This document shows positions 23,649-34,529 of a stretch of 64,000 nucleotides of DNA, one piece after another (the stretch's first letter is position 1; the number at the start of each line of letters is the position of its first letter). The stretch comes from Protopterus annectens. Lineage: Eukaryota > Chordata > Ceratodontiformes > Protopteridae. Below the pieces are notes generated by a model that was not told the DNA's origin, made no database searches, and was given only the letters and a program-made list of their open reading frames with translations. A program made the translations under genes and the position numbers. Where the stretch lies: the NCBI RefSeq assembly GCF_019279795.1, contig NC_056726.1:1138591882-1138655881 (forward strand), written 5' to 3'.

Positions 23649-25359
23649 AAAGTTAAATTTAGTTTGGAACATTTCAGCAACAGCACTTTATCCTGCTGAA
23701 GAGGAAGTGCTGAATAAAGGTTTATCTTTCATTCCTGCACAGCCCCTAAAGTTAGTGTTTAGAAAACCTAGCAGTTTTATACCTCCTCAGCATTCAGTTT
23801 TGGATATATTTGTTAAACAATGTGAGAATGACATTTATTCACTGTTATATAATTCTAATAGATGGAAAAGTTTTGTAAATTTATCCAAATTTTATGACCT
23901 AGAACACAAGGATAGTATTGTCATCAGGCCAGCCGACAAGAGTGGCTTAATTATGATAATGGACAGAGTCCATTATTTAGAAGTATGTTAGCCATGCTGT
24001 CTGATGTTAATGTGTATAAATGAATTGGATATACTGAGGTAGTAAGGATGCAAGATGAGATTATTAGAACATTAATGGGTTGTTTTTTGTGCAATACACT
24101 TGACAAGGACTTGCTTAGTTATTTCATAGTTGAATATCCCAGGGTACCAGCTGTAAATGGACTGCCTAAGGTTAACAAGGATCCCTTGAACCCCCCTTTT
24201 CGACCCATAGTAGCTGAGGCAAGGTGGGCAACCGAGCCCCTCTCTATTTACCTTGATAAACAACTGAAACCAGTTCTTGCCATGTGCACTTCAGTGTTAA
24301 TAGATAGTAAACATTTTTTACAAGAATTTTATAACTTTGTTGATGAAAAAATGGATCATATACCAGGTTATTTGGTCACCTTAGATGTGACTTCCCTTGT
24401 CACATGCACACCAAACATGGAGGAAATACAGATGGTCAAGTGAGTACGCCTGAAAAGTGGTATATATGATGAAACACACATAGATTTTCTATGTTTATTA
24501 ATGGAGATGGTTCTTGAGTTCAACGTATTCACATTTGATGACCATTATTACCGTCAGACTTCTGGTGTGGCCATGGGCATCTTGTGTGCCAATGGCTATG
24601 CCAATTTAGTCATGGTAGCTTTGGAAGAGGACAGTATGTATAAATTTGATTTTCATCAACAAAATGTATTATTTTACCATCATTTTTGTTGATGGCCTCT
24701 TCCTTTTTTGAAGGGCTTCCCCACTGAATTACAACAATATGTTTCTATGTTGAACTCAAGCACCACATTCCTTAAATTTTCTCAGGTATTTTCTAATACA
24801 TCTATTAATTTCTTAGACATCACACTGCATATGAATGCAGATGGTACTTTCTATAGTCAGTTATACAGGAAAGTATGTTATAGGCCCACTTATGTACATC
24901 AAAAGAGTATGCATCCACGACATATTTTTAAAAACACACTAAAAGGCCAAGGCCTGTGTACTAGCTATTAGCACAATAGGAATGAGGACTTTGAGAGAGG
25001 GCTCTTGAAAATGAAGACTGATTTTATTTCTAAGGGCTACAATGCCAAAGAAATTGATAGCATATGATACTGTTAGGGATGATAGGGCAAATACTGGGAG
25101 ACCATACTTTTCGACACTACTTGGATGTGATGACATCACATCCAGATCTAATAGGGATGACCAAGGAAGTATGATCCTCTTTGGGTTAACATACTCTAGT
25201 GATGATAAGAAAACTAGAGATATCATTTACAAACATTGGACACTATTACACACAGATCAGTTCATAAATAGGATTGTTGGTGATAAACCATCTTTTGGAT
25301 ACAAGAACAAGAAATCATTAAACATAAGTTATGTTATCCCAAATAAACAAACCAACTAA
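23608..25359 (+). pseudogene. PLE 1 reverse transcriptase region
   Basis: Penelope RT signatures in order: PAEEEVLNKGLSFIPA; IVIRPADKSGLIMIMDRVHY; VNGLPKVNKDPLNPPFRPIV; YLVTLDVTSLVT; RQTSGVAMGI; INFLDITLHMNADGTFYSQL; VCYRPTYVHQKSMHPRHIFK. The enzyme would copy element RNA at the target. The reading frame is broken several times. Confidence 0.83.
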
Positions 25360-25382
25360 ACAGGATTACATCTGGTTATGGG

Positions 25383-25800
25383 ATGAGGAGATGTAATAAT
25401 TGTTCCTATTGTATGTATATTGATGTGTCCGGGTCCTTCATACATCCCAACACTAACAGGGAGTTTTCACATCTGCCCTCAGCTGACTGCAATTCAAAGG
25501 ATCTAGTCTATCTTCCATTATGTAATGGTTGTTGTTCATTCTATGTAGGCAAAATGAATAAGCGCCTATGAGAGCGCATTTGTGACCACTTATACTGTGC
25601 ATGTAGGGGTATGAGCTACAGTGCACTGGCAAAACACATGATAAATACAGGCATGGAAGATTCTTTTAGGTTTGTAGCACTAGAATTAATTTATGATAGC
25701 ATCAATAAAGGAGACCTTGTGAACAAAACTTATCAGGCAGAACTTAAGTGGATTTTTTACTGCAAGCACACTATTACCCTGAGTTGAATGACAGCATATC
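25383..25800 (+). pseudogene. PLE 1 GIY-YIG endonuclease domain
   Basis: Cys-rich lead CNNCSYCMYI, then LVYLPLCNGCCSFYVGKMNK and ERICDHLYC, ALAKHMINTGMEDSF, AELKWIFYCK. A GIY-YIG nuclease C-terminal to the RT is the hallmark of Penelope-like elements; it nicks the target. The GIY half is weak here, the YVGK half is clear. Confidence 0.78.
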
Positions 25801-25924
25801 TATACAACCCACTTTAAAAGCAAGACCTTTGAAAAAGAAGCAAGCTGTATATATATTTTCCTGCTACGTCAGTTTTACCAGATATATTATATTTTATTTT
25901 TTATTTAGTGTTTATGCATTTTTA

Positions 25925-26614
<690 letters not shown>

Positions 26615-26684
<70 letters not shown>
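26615..26684. repeat. (TA)n microsatellite
   Basis: Pure AT dinucleotide run on the right flank of the MITE-like element. Confidence 0.96.
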
Positions 26685-26908
26685 TCTTTGAGATGTTTAT
26701 ACTCAACTCTATCTTGATTTTGCATACCATATATGATTTTATGTGCTATAGAGTGTTTGTAGCTTTAAACATACACTTGTGTAGTTACTATGGCAGTTAA
26801 TAACACTGGATGCACTTTGTTCTGAAATTACACTTGATGCACTTTGTTCTGTTTTGTTGACTGTGACTGCTTTTGTACCTTTAAGTTCGTAGTTTTGAAA
26901 TGCATTTT

Positions 26909-26943
26909 AGATCTGATGAAGCTTACTGCGAAAGCGCTCATCT
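26909..26943 (+). ncRNA. Hammerhead-ribozyme-like motif in PLE 1 3' region
   Basis: AGAT, CTGATGA (26913-26919), a short stem II region, GAAA (26930-26933), GCGC, TC, then ATCT complementary to AGAT. This is the order of a minimal type I hammerhead with a very short stem III, as known from Penelope-like elements. Stem II is weak (two pairs with a bulged A), so activity is doubtful. Confidence 0.5.
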
Positions 26944-26985
26944 GTATTTTATTCTGTCATTAAAATTTGTGTTTTACATCTGCTG

Positions 26986-28650
26986 TGGTCTACTTGGAGA
27001 AGAATTTGTTTGTAAGTTATTAAGCTCTGTAGATGTGCAAACTTTGTGCAGTAGTATGATGTAAGAGTTTTCCCACAGTGATGGGATGTATCCTTCTGCT
27101 ATACATCTAATAATTAGTATGGACACAGACAAGGCTATGACTTCTGTGGCCATTTTTAGGTAGTCTGATGGTAGTTTGTCTACAGCTCCAGAAGCATTTT
27201 TTTTAAGGAGCAACTTTATTATGAAGGAGGTGGGCATTGCACTAAAATTGAAGCCCTGTCAGTGGTTTTGGTTGGACAAGGATAGAGAGAGGGGGCAGAT
27301 GTATTAGTGTCCAAGAGGAACAATATTGATTGTATGAAGTAGGAATAAAACTGTGTGGGGATATATTCTGTCAAATTCTCTGTTTTTGGAGAGGGAGTGG
27401 TGGTCTTCCCAGGCTGGAGTAGTTTATTTAGTGATGACCAAAAATGTTGTGGGTTGTTTTGACATTTGTTTTGTAGGTTGGTATAGTATTCTTGCTTGTC
27501 CTGTGTGACATGGAGATTTGCAAGGTTTCCTAGATGTCTAAATTGATGCAAGCCATTTGAATTCTGTTTTTATATAATTTTTACAATCCCCTTTCACCAT
27601 GAGTTTTTTGATTCATTTCCCTTGTTAAACCCTTTATAGAGTATAATGCCCCATTTGGTATGTACCTCACAATACATCTGCAACAGCTGGAAAGGCCACA
27701 GAAATACCTCACTAAAAGAATCACAGGCCTAAAGCAGATGCCATATGTTGACCGTCTAATAAAACCCCAGCTATACTCCGTGGCATCAGAGGGGGTGAGA
27801 TGTCTCATTATCCCATATTTCTTTTTTTTAATCAGGTTTTGTTAGCTATGACTACATACAAGTTAGGCATGTATGTTATAAATTTTACTGCACATACTTC
27901 TTAGGTTCATATTTAGTAAGGGTAGTTTGGGTTCTGTTTTTTTAAGAGGTATTAGGTGACTGGTTAATTTTGAGGTTGGAAGTGATGGTTTTATGAACAG
28001 TGGGATTTGGGTTGGGGTGAATATCTCTGCTAATTCTGATATTTCACAAAGGGAAGAGTGTGGCCAGTTATATTCTGGTCTTGTTTTGGTATTTGATATT
28101 AAATTTCGATACTTAGTTTTAAGATATTCTTAGATAAATAAATCATATGTGGCTTGGTTGCAGAGATAAGGTGCTATGGGGAAAGACAGGCTGGTTAGAT
28201 GCTGATATTCTTTGTGAAGATTGGTTGAAGTCCCAAGTAGCTCAAGGGGGCGGATTTGATAATTGGTGATGAAAGCTAGTTGAATTAAGAGGAATAGAAA
28301 AACAATCTGAGTTAGGGGCATGTTATTTAACTTGGATTTTATCTTTGCTGTAAATTAGGATTAGAAAATGTTAGGAAGGTGCTGGGTTGGTTGTAGATCT
28401 GTAATGTGATAGTTATAGGGGGCAAGGAGTAGGACAGCTTGAGAGAAAGTCTTGGGTGGTAAAATACAGTGGGTGTTACTACTGGGAGTAATTCTATGGA
28501 TTTTTTTACGGAGGAACAGATGGTATTGGTTCGAGGGATATGTGGGTAGTGCTTTGGCAGTATAAATGCAGAGTAAGGATGTGGGAATTGGCGATAGGGT
28601 ATGGGAGTGGAGTGAGCTTGGGTGTTAGTGAGGGCAAGCAAAGCGGGCTA
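26986..28650 (-). pseudogene. L2-clade LINE, 5' half
   Basis: From right to left on the minus strand: a proline-rich leader (28640-28340), RDIHPNPNP near 28000 (the L2 ORF2 leader motif), then the linker NLHVTQDKQEYYTNLQNKCQ and HFWSSLNKLLQPGKTTTPSP, and RT start FIIKLLLKKNASGAVDKLPS with SLWENSYIILLHK. It stops where PLE 1 begins. Badly decayed; a CR1 fragment interrupts it at 27575-27830. Confidence 0.6.
27630..27830 (+). pseudogene. CR1 ORF2 C-terminal fragment
   Basis: Plus strand IEYNAPFGMYLTIHLQQLER and YLTKRITGLKQMPYVDRL. The same text, diverged, starts the fragment at 28750, so both come from one CR1 family. About 65 codons only. Confidence 0.6.
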
Positions 28651-28739
28651 AAAACTTAGCAAAGAGATAGAAAAAAACAATCATTGCTTGCAAGGACACT
28701 TCTATACTAAAATAAAAACATCCCACTAATTCCCACAAT

Positions 28740-29340
28740 ATCTCACTGTACTCTGCCCTTATCAGACTGATCATAGAGTACAATGCTCCCTTCGGTATGT
28801 ACCTGACCAGGCATATGTAGCAACCAGAGCAACCTCAAAAGTTCCTTACAAAAAGAATACAAGGCATAACAAATCTGCCTTACTTAGAGTGCCTCAAACC
28901 CCTTTCCCTCTGCTCAGTCTCCTACAGATTGCTGAGCTGTGATCTATGCCTGGCTTACTAGGGATTTGCAAATCCCAGATTTATGAATCCCTTGTATATT
29001 TGTAAGTCAAACAGTACCAGAAATACAAGGTCTAGGGACCTGCATTTTGTCTGTGACTTAAACAGAACATGCTGGAGAGATACATATGTGTCCCAGAGAA
29101 TCCTCCTCCTAGGGAACAAGATTCTCATCTATGTGAAGCTAAGTTCATCTATTATCCAATTTAAGACTAACCTAGACCAGTGGCTAGAGAACAGGAAATT
29201 TACACCAGGCCTGGCACCCATGCCCCTTATGAACATAGGTTGCTTATAAATATGTGGCCCTCAATGCCCTGTTTGGGTACAGGACGCCATTATGCTTTTG
29301 GGGAAACTTGGCTAAACCTAGAAAGACCCCCCCCCCACCG
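28740..29340 (+). pseudogene. CR1 ORF2 C-terminal end
   Basis: IEYNAPFGMYLTRHM, then TKRIQGITNLPYLECLKPLS, SRDLHFVCDLNRTCWRDTYV and SSIIQFKTNLDQWLENRKF, the conserved end domain of CR1 ORF2. Several stops. Confidence 0.6.
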
Positions 29341-29869
29341 GGTCATTAGCCTAGTAGTAATCTATTAATCTATGAGTCTCTTAATCATTCCCTGCAGTTT
29401 GTCTCACGTCATTTATTTGACCTTCATTGGGTACCATGCAAAAAGATTGCTTGATTTGGCATAAAATCCCTCTGTCTATATAGTCACACAGTTGGCTACA
29501 CCCAAGCTTAGCAGTGACCATGTCATCAAACTCCTGTTGTGCTATTCAGATTTCTTGATTTAGGGTAGGAGATGTCATTGTGAAGGGCTGACTCATCTAC
29601 AGAGTTATCAGACTACATGGTCTGTTAATGGATTCTACAAGATCATCCTCTGATTCCTGTTTTAATCAACTGCAGGTACTGACTGTCAGTGTCTCTTTAT
29701 CATGGGGGGATTCAGTTTGTTAAAAGGGTAGGGTTTGGGGTTCTCTACCCTCCCTGGCAAATCCACCCCATATTTAACAATGCTTACCTTTCAGATAACA
29801 CTGAAAGGTCTGTGCCATGCTGCCTGAAGCTTAATAAGCAACTTCAGGATTTTGTCCTACAATATATCA
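29341..29869. other. No clear gene
   Basis: Follows the CR1 3' end. The right half may be downstream sequence of the Gypsy remnant that follows on the minus strand, but I see no confident match. Confidence 0.35.
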
Positions 29870-30780
29870 TGAGTCTCTTGCTGTAGATTCACACAAAACC
29901 TTTTGCTGCTGTTGTGTTTCTGGATGCTCCTCTGCCATCCCCTTGAGATCCTTAAGAATGCTCCTGACCTTTAGGACATATTGCACAGAGGACTGAATGC
30001 AGGAATCACATTTATTATCCCTCTTAACGCAAATTAAATCTAGGACCACTCTGACTATGTCATAAGAATGTAGCTCAAAGGGGTGTCAAATACTTGCAGA
30101 TTATTGAGACACTTCTTTGCATGCAAAAGGGAGATGAGACAGGTTCTTGTTCACCTTCCACTGGTTTACAAATGATCTTATTGTGGTCTTGACAGAGGAG
30201 TTAATGCTCTCCACCGGATCAATTGTTTTTGATGCTATGATTCAGTCATTAAATGATCTATCCAGCAATGCTTCTGAAAGCACGTATGCACATCTGACAT
30301 GAAATATGTACCTCTCTTTGTCTGTATTTCCAATGGAAATCTCACCCAGCTGAAAATTTCTAGCAGAGTATTTGCCACTTCTTTTTCCTCAATAGAGAGA
30401 AAACTCAGTATGTCAAACTGCCTAGCAACATACTCCATTACCACCAAAATATATCTTAAAAGGCCCCACAATGCCCATGCTTGTGTTTTAAAATAGTTTT
30501 TCAGCAATAAGTAGAACCAGCCTTGGCTTTGCTCTTGCCTTGTCAACATTTTGGAACTGCTCATTAGTCCTTCCATATGCTCTCATATCTTTTCCACTGC
30601 TTGACCAGTAAAAACTTTTGCATATTGCTTTTTCATGTGTTTTATGTCCATATGGCCTGAAAAGAAAGTATTATGGGCTATGGCCAGAATTGTCTAAAAG
30701 CTGACCTTTTTGTTTGTATAGTTGTTTCACCACTTCTCATTGCAGGCTCCCTTTAGGAGTCTGCAATCTGTGCAACAGAC
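29870..30780 (-). pseudogene. Ty3/Gypsy pol remnant, integrase region (fossil)
   Basis: Integrase core text RYILVVMEYVARQFDILSFL and LEIFSWVRFPLEIQTKRGTY with FMSDV, then the post-integrase stretch SVQYVLKVRSILKDLKGMAE. No LTRs, gag or reverse transcriptase recognised near it. An old, incomplete and broken scrap of an LTR retrotransposon. Confidence 0.65.
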
Positions 30781-31515
30781 CATTGTCTCACTAAACAGTT
30801 TTTTTTTGTATATCTGATAATCAGAAGCCTCCTTAGCTATCTCTTTCAGGTTGTGTTTGGTGGAATGTGAAAGCTGTACCTGTCTCAGTTTTTAGGTTCA
30901 TAGATTCACAGGTGTGTACTAGGCTAATGACCCCAAGGGCCTTTCTAAGACTTGCCATGAATCCCAAATCTCTGACAAGTTCTGGTATCCTTGATAATTG
31001 TAAGCAGGGACTTGGGAGGTGAAACATTTACAAGCAGAGGCCATTTACAGGCTACCTGTGTCCATTAGAGATATAGGTGCCAAACTAAGCATGAATTTCC
31101 TGTTCCCCATCCAATGTCCAAGTTACTCTTAAATTGGGTTAGGGGGAACTCTGCTTCTGTAACAAGTCCAGTACCTTCTTACTGCTGCATCTTAGATTTA
31201 GGCTTACTGCTGCTCCTTGCTCTCAAATAGTCACACTAACTAACTCATTTTAAGGTATTTACATGGGCTAGACCTCTCCCTAACACCTTTCACACATGCT
31301 TGTTTCTATGCCTGCCTGTATGGAATTACAAGTGCACATGGCATTGTATCCTCAAAATAACTTTTTTATCAAAACATCTGAGGGATGCCATCAAATTCTG
31401 CTTCCCGTATATTTCTGTACCGTTTTTCCCATTCTAAATTAACTCTGGCCAGTTGTGTCTAACAAGGTATCTCTCCAACACTCCTAACTGGAGTAGACTA
31501 ATGGCCAGTTAATAC
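30781..31515. other. No clear gene
   Basis: May include further degraded Gypsy sequence at its left side. Otherwise featureless AT-rich DNA up to the target duplication of PLE 2. Confidence 0.35.
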
Positions 31516-31529
31516 AACTTTCTAATAAC
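31516..31529. repeat. Target-site duplication of PLE 2, left copy
   Basis: AACTTTCTAATAAC, exactly repeated at 39698-39711 on the far side of the element. Confidence 0.85.
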
Positions 31530-31595
31530 ACAAACTCAAGATGAAAGAAAACAACACGGCTGCAGTAAATAAAAAATGAGGTTTAATAAATATAA

Positions 31596-31639
31596 CGTTA
31601 GTGCTTTCGTAAAGACAAATGTCAATACTTCCTCAGACA
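31596..31639 (-). ncRNA. Hammerhead-like motif, PLE 2 3' end
   Basis: On the minus strand: TGT, CTGAGGA, A, stem II GTA-TT-GACA-TT-TGTC-TT-TAC, GAAA, GCAC, TA, ACG. The CUGANGA and GAAA cores are both present and stem II is a well-paired hairpin with a symmetric TT/TT inner loop. Short stem I (three pairs). Confidence 0.5.
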
Positions 31640-31861
31640 AACAAGAACAGTCTAGTGTAGTACTTAAATATCAAAACATAATCACATGACATAAATCAGC
31701 TGACCAGTGTGATCAACAAAATAAATAAAAACACAGTGAAACAATGTAAAACTAATGTAAATGGAATGAAACCAAAGATAAACAAGAAATAAAATGGCAT
31801 GGAAAAACATTTCTTCCCCCATAGGTTAAAATACAAATCAAAATATTGATGGTAAAACAAT

Positions 31862-32010
31862 ATAGCAATAACCCACGCCTGGGTGTGGGTAATGCTGGAT
31901 TTACCCACGGTTGGCGTGGTTTGGTCCCGAGGGCGAAGCCTGAGGGACCAAACAAAGACAACCGTGGGTAAATCCAGCATTACCCACACCCAGAAGTGGG
32001 TTATTGCTAT
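31862..32010. repeat. 149-nt near-perfect hairpin
   Basis: Arm 1 ATAGCAATAACCCAC pairs with 31996-32010. A 35-bp perfect arm (31879-31913 with 31959-31993, starting CTGGGTGTGGGTAATGCTGG) and an inner 10-bp arm (GTTTGGTCCC with GGGACCAAAC) complete it. About 60 base pairs. Confidence 0.95.
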
Positions 32011-32529
32011 TATACAATGCCATTATTTAAGAAAAGAAATAATTACTTTTCTCAAATAATGGCATTGTATAATGCCTCTTTGCTGCCCTTCCGCAGCTGT
32101 CTGCTGTTCCGCGGCAGTTCTGATGTACTGCATGCCTACGCAGTACATCAGAGTGTGGCAAAGCAACGGAGAACGCAGTTCTCCGTTGCTTTTTACTGTC
32201 TCGCTATGTTAAATGGGTTTAACATAGCGAGACAGCTTTAAAATAAGCAACGGAGATCTCCGTTGCTTATCTTAAAGCTGTCTCGCTATGTTAAACTCAT
32301 TTAACATAGCGAGACAGGTTTAAAAAAAGCAACGGAGATCTCCGTTGCTTTTTTTAAATCTGTGTCGCTATGTTAAACTCTTTTAACATAGCGAGACAGT
32401 GTTTTATACTAACGGAAAAAGTCCGGGCGACCGGACCTTTTTCCGTTAGTATATTGAGGGATTTACAACGGGCACGCTGGTTGGGCTGGCCAATCAGCGT
32501 GCACGTTTCTAGAGTAGGCATTGTATAAT
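32009..32529. mobile_element. Palindrome-array insertion, TIR ATTATACAATGCC
   Basis: Bounded by ATTATACAATGCC (32009-32021) and GGCATTGTATAAT (32517-32529), with another inverse copy at 32061. Nearly the whole interior is palindromes: 32119-32152, 32160-32192, 32196-32235, 32243-32270, 32278-32317, 32319-32358, 32360-32399, 32405-32453, 32472-32502. Two hairpin types alternate three times with a period of about 82 bp: one around GCAACGGAGA, one around CTGTCTCGCTATGTTAAA. The matching PLE 2 arm near 39336 lacks this block and the hairpin to its left, showing that both are insertions. No coding capacity. Confidence 0.85.
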
Positions 32530-32654
32530 AGTTATGTTAAACTACTAGTGAAAAACAACCTAAAAAGGAAACATTATTCATCTCAGAAGACTTTTCAATT
32601 TTAAAATACAGGCAATGGAACATGATCCATTCAAGCCTGGATGCCTACAAGCAT

Positions 32655-33200
32655 CTAATCTGAGCTGCCAAAGAAGTTCATCTGCTCTAATTTTAGCGAT
32701 GTAGGTCTTCCTCTCTCATCTGGGGGGGCATGATATATAACCTGAAATAAAAATGAATGCTCTGAGTTATAGGCAATATGTTTGGCTAAAACATTATCGC
32801 ATTTACTATTGCAAACGGCATATACATGTTCATAAATGCATTCCTTAACTTTTATATTGGTCTTTTCAATATAAAAACTAGGGCAAAGTCTAGAGGCAGC
32901 CAGATGAACAATACTTTTTGAATTGCAAGTATACCTACCCTTAATAGTATACTTCATTCCTCTAATCTTAAAGCTGTTCCCTGTTTGAATGAACCTACAA
33001 TAAGGACAGGCCTCACATTTATACATACCCATCACTTTATGATACATTTGTTTCTTAAACTCTAACAAATTCTTAAATATTGGCCCCTCTTAAAAATCAC
33101 CCTAGGTGAAAACGGAAATCTGGGGGCTTGTAGCTGTTGAAATCAAGTTCCAATTCTTAAAGATAATTTGTCTTAAAGCATACACATCTATACTATAAGG
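32655..33200 (-). pseudogene. PLE 2 GIY-YIG endonuclease region
   Basis: LEFKKQMYHKVMGMYKCEAC with PYC, TGNSFKIRGMKYTIKGRYTC, then SRLCPSFYIEKTNIKVKECI, YEHVYAV, VLAKHIAYNSEHSF. Matches the plus-strand copy at 38800-39208. Cys pairs before the nuclease are typical of the family. Confidence 0.8.
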
Positions 33201-33251
33201 TATTATGAAAGTTAAAGAAAAATTATTAGTAGTATTATGATTATTATCAGC

Positions 33252-33254
33252 CGG

Positions 33255-33298
<44 letters not shown>

Positions 33299-33299
33299 C
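33252..33299. repeat. (ATT)n microsatellite
   Basis: Pure ATT trinucleotide run at the 5' side of the RTE insertion. Confidence 0.95.
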
Positions 33300-33303
33300 A
33301 GCC

Positions 33304-34495
33304 TTGAAGTTATGGGAAAGAGTAGAGGAAGCTCGGTTAAGAAGGGAGGTGATGATTAGTGATCAGCAGTATGGTTTCATGCCAGGAAAGAGCACTAAAG
33401 ATGCAATGTTTGCTCTGACAGTGTTGTTGGAGAAATACAGAGAAGGTCAGAAGGAGTTGCATTGTGTCTTTGTGGACTTAGAGAAAGCATATGACAGGGT
33501 GCCTAGGGAGGAGTTGTGGTATTGTATGAGGAAGTCGGGAGTGGCAGACAAGTATGCAAGAGTGGTACAGGATATGTACAAGGGTTGTGTGACATTGGTG
33601 AGGACTGCAGTGGGAGAGTAGATATGTTTAAGGTGGAGGTGGGATTACATCAAGGATCAGCTCTGAGCCCTTTCTTATTTGCAGTGGTAATGGACAGGTT
33701 GATAGATGAGATCAAACAGGAAGCCCCGTGGACTATGATGTTTGCAGATGACATTGTGATATGTAGTGAGAGTAGGGACCAGGTTGAGGAGACCCTGGAG
33801 AGGTGGAGATATGCTTTAGAGAGGAGAGGAATGAAGGTCAGCAAGGCTAAAACAGAATATATGTATGTAAATGAGAGGGAGGATAGAGGAATTGTGAGGA
33901 TGCAGGGAGTAGAGTTGGTAAAGGTGGATGAGTTTAAGTACTTGGGATCAACAGTTCAGAGTAATGGTGAGTGTGGAAGAGAGGTGAAGAAGACAGTACA
34001 GGCAGGGTGGAATGGTTGGAGAACAGTGTCAGGAGTGATTTGTGACAGACGGGTTCCAGTAAAGGTGAAAGGGAAGGTCTACAAAAGGGTATTGAGACCA
34101 GCTATGTTATATGGGTTGGAGATGGTGGCATTGACAAAAAGGCAGGAGTCAGAGCTGGATGTAGCAGAGTTAAAGATGTTAAGATTTGCACTGGGTGTGA
34201 CTAGGATGGACAGGATTAGGAATCAGTATATTAGAGGGTCAGCTCAGGTTGGACAGTTTGGAGACAAAGCAAGAGAGGCGAGATTGCATTGGTTTGGACA
34301 TGTGCTGAGGAGGGACGCTGGGTAAATTGGGAAAAGGATGCTAAGGATGGAGCTGCCAGGTAAGAGGAAAAGAGGAAGGCCAAGATAAGGTTTATGGATG
34401 TGGTGAGAGAGGACATGCAGGCAGTTGGTGTAAAAGCATGATGCAGAGGACAGGAAGAAATGGAAATAGATGATCCACTGTGGCGACCCCTAATG
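33304..34495 (+). pseudogene. RTE LINE reverse transcriptase and C-terminal domain
   Basis: [80 protein letters not shown] with intact FADD; KTEYMYVNEREDRG; FKYLGSTVQSNGECGREVKK; HWFGHVLRRDAG. Compared with the second copy (45126-46984) there is one missing base near 33620 and a TAA at about 34323, after which the frame is poorly kept. The endonuclease is absent. Confidence 0.88.
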
Positions 34496-34529
34496 GGAAC
34501 AGCCGAAAGAAGATGATGATGATTACCAG

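Larger units (their letters stand above)
33210..34526 (+). mobile_element. RTE-clade LINE inserted in PLE 2
   Basis: 5'-truncated RTE element. Left side is an ATT microsatellite (33256-33298); the right end is GTGGCGACCCCTAATGGGAA, CAGCCGAAAGAAGATGATG, the RTE 3' tail ending in GAT repeats. PLE 2 coding text resumes on both sides. TTATCAGCC at the left and TTACCAGCC at the right are candidate target duplications. Confidence 0.8.

Noticed and set aside
33210-33300. ATT run as part of the RTE 3' end in reverse
   Set aside because: The RTE reads on the plus strand and has its own tail at 34483-34526; the ATT run is at its 5' side.
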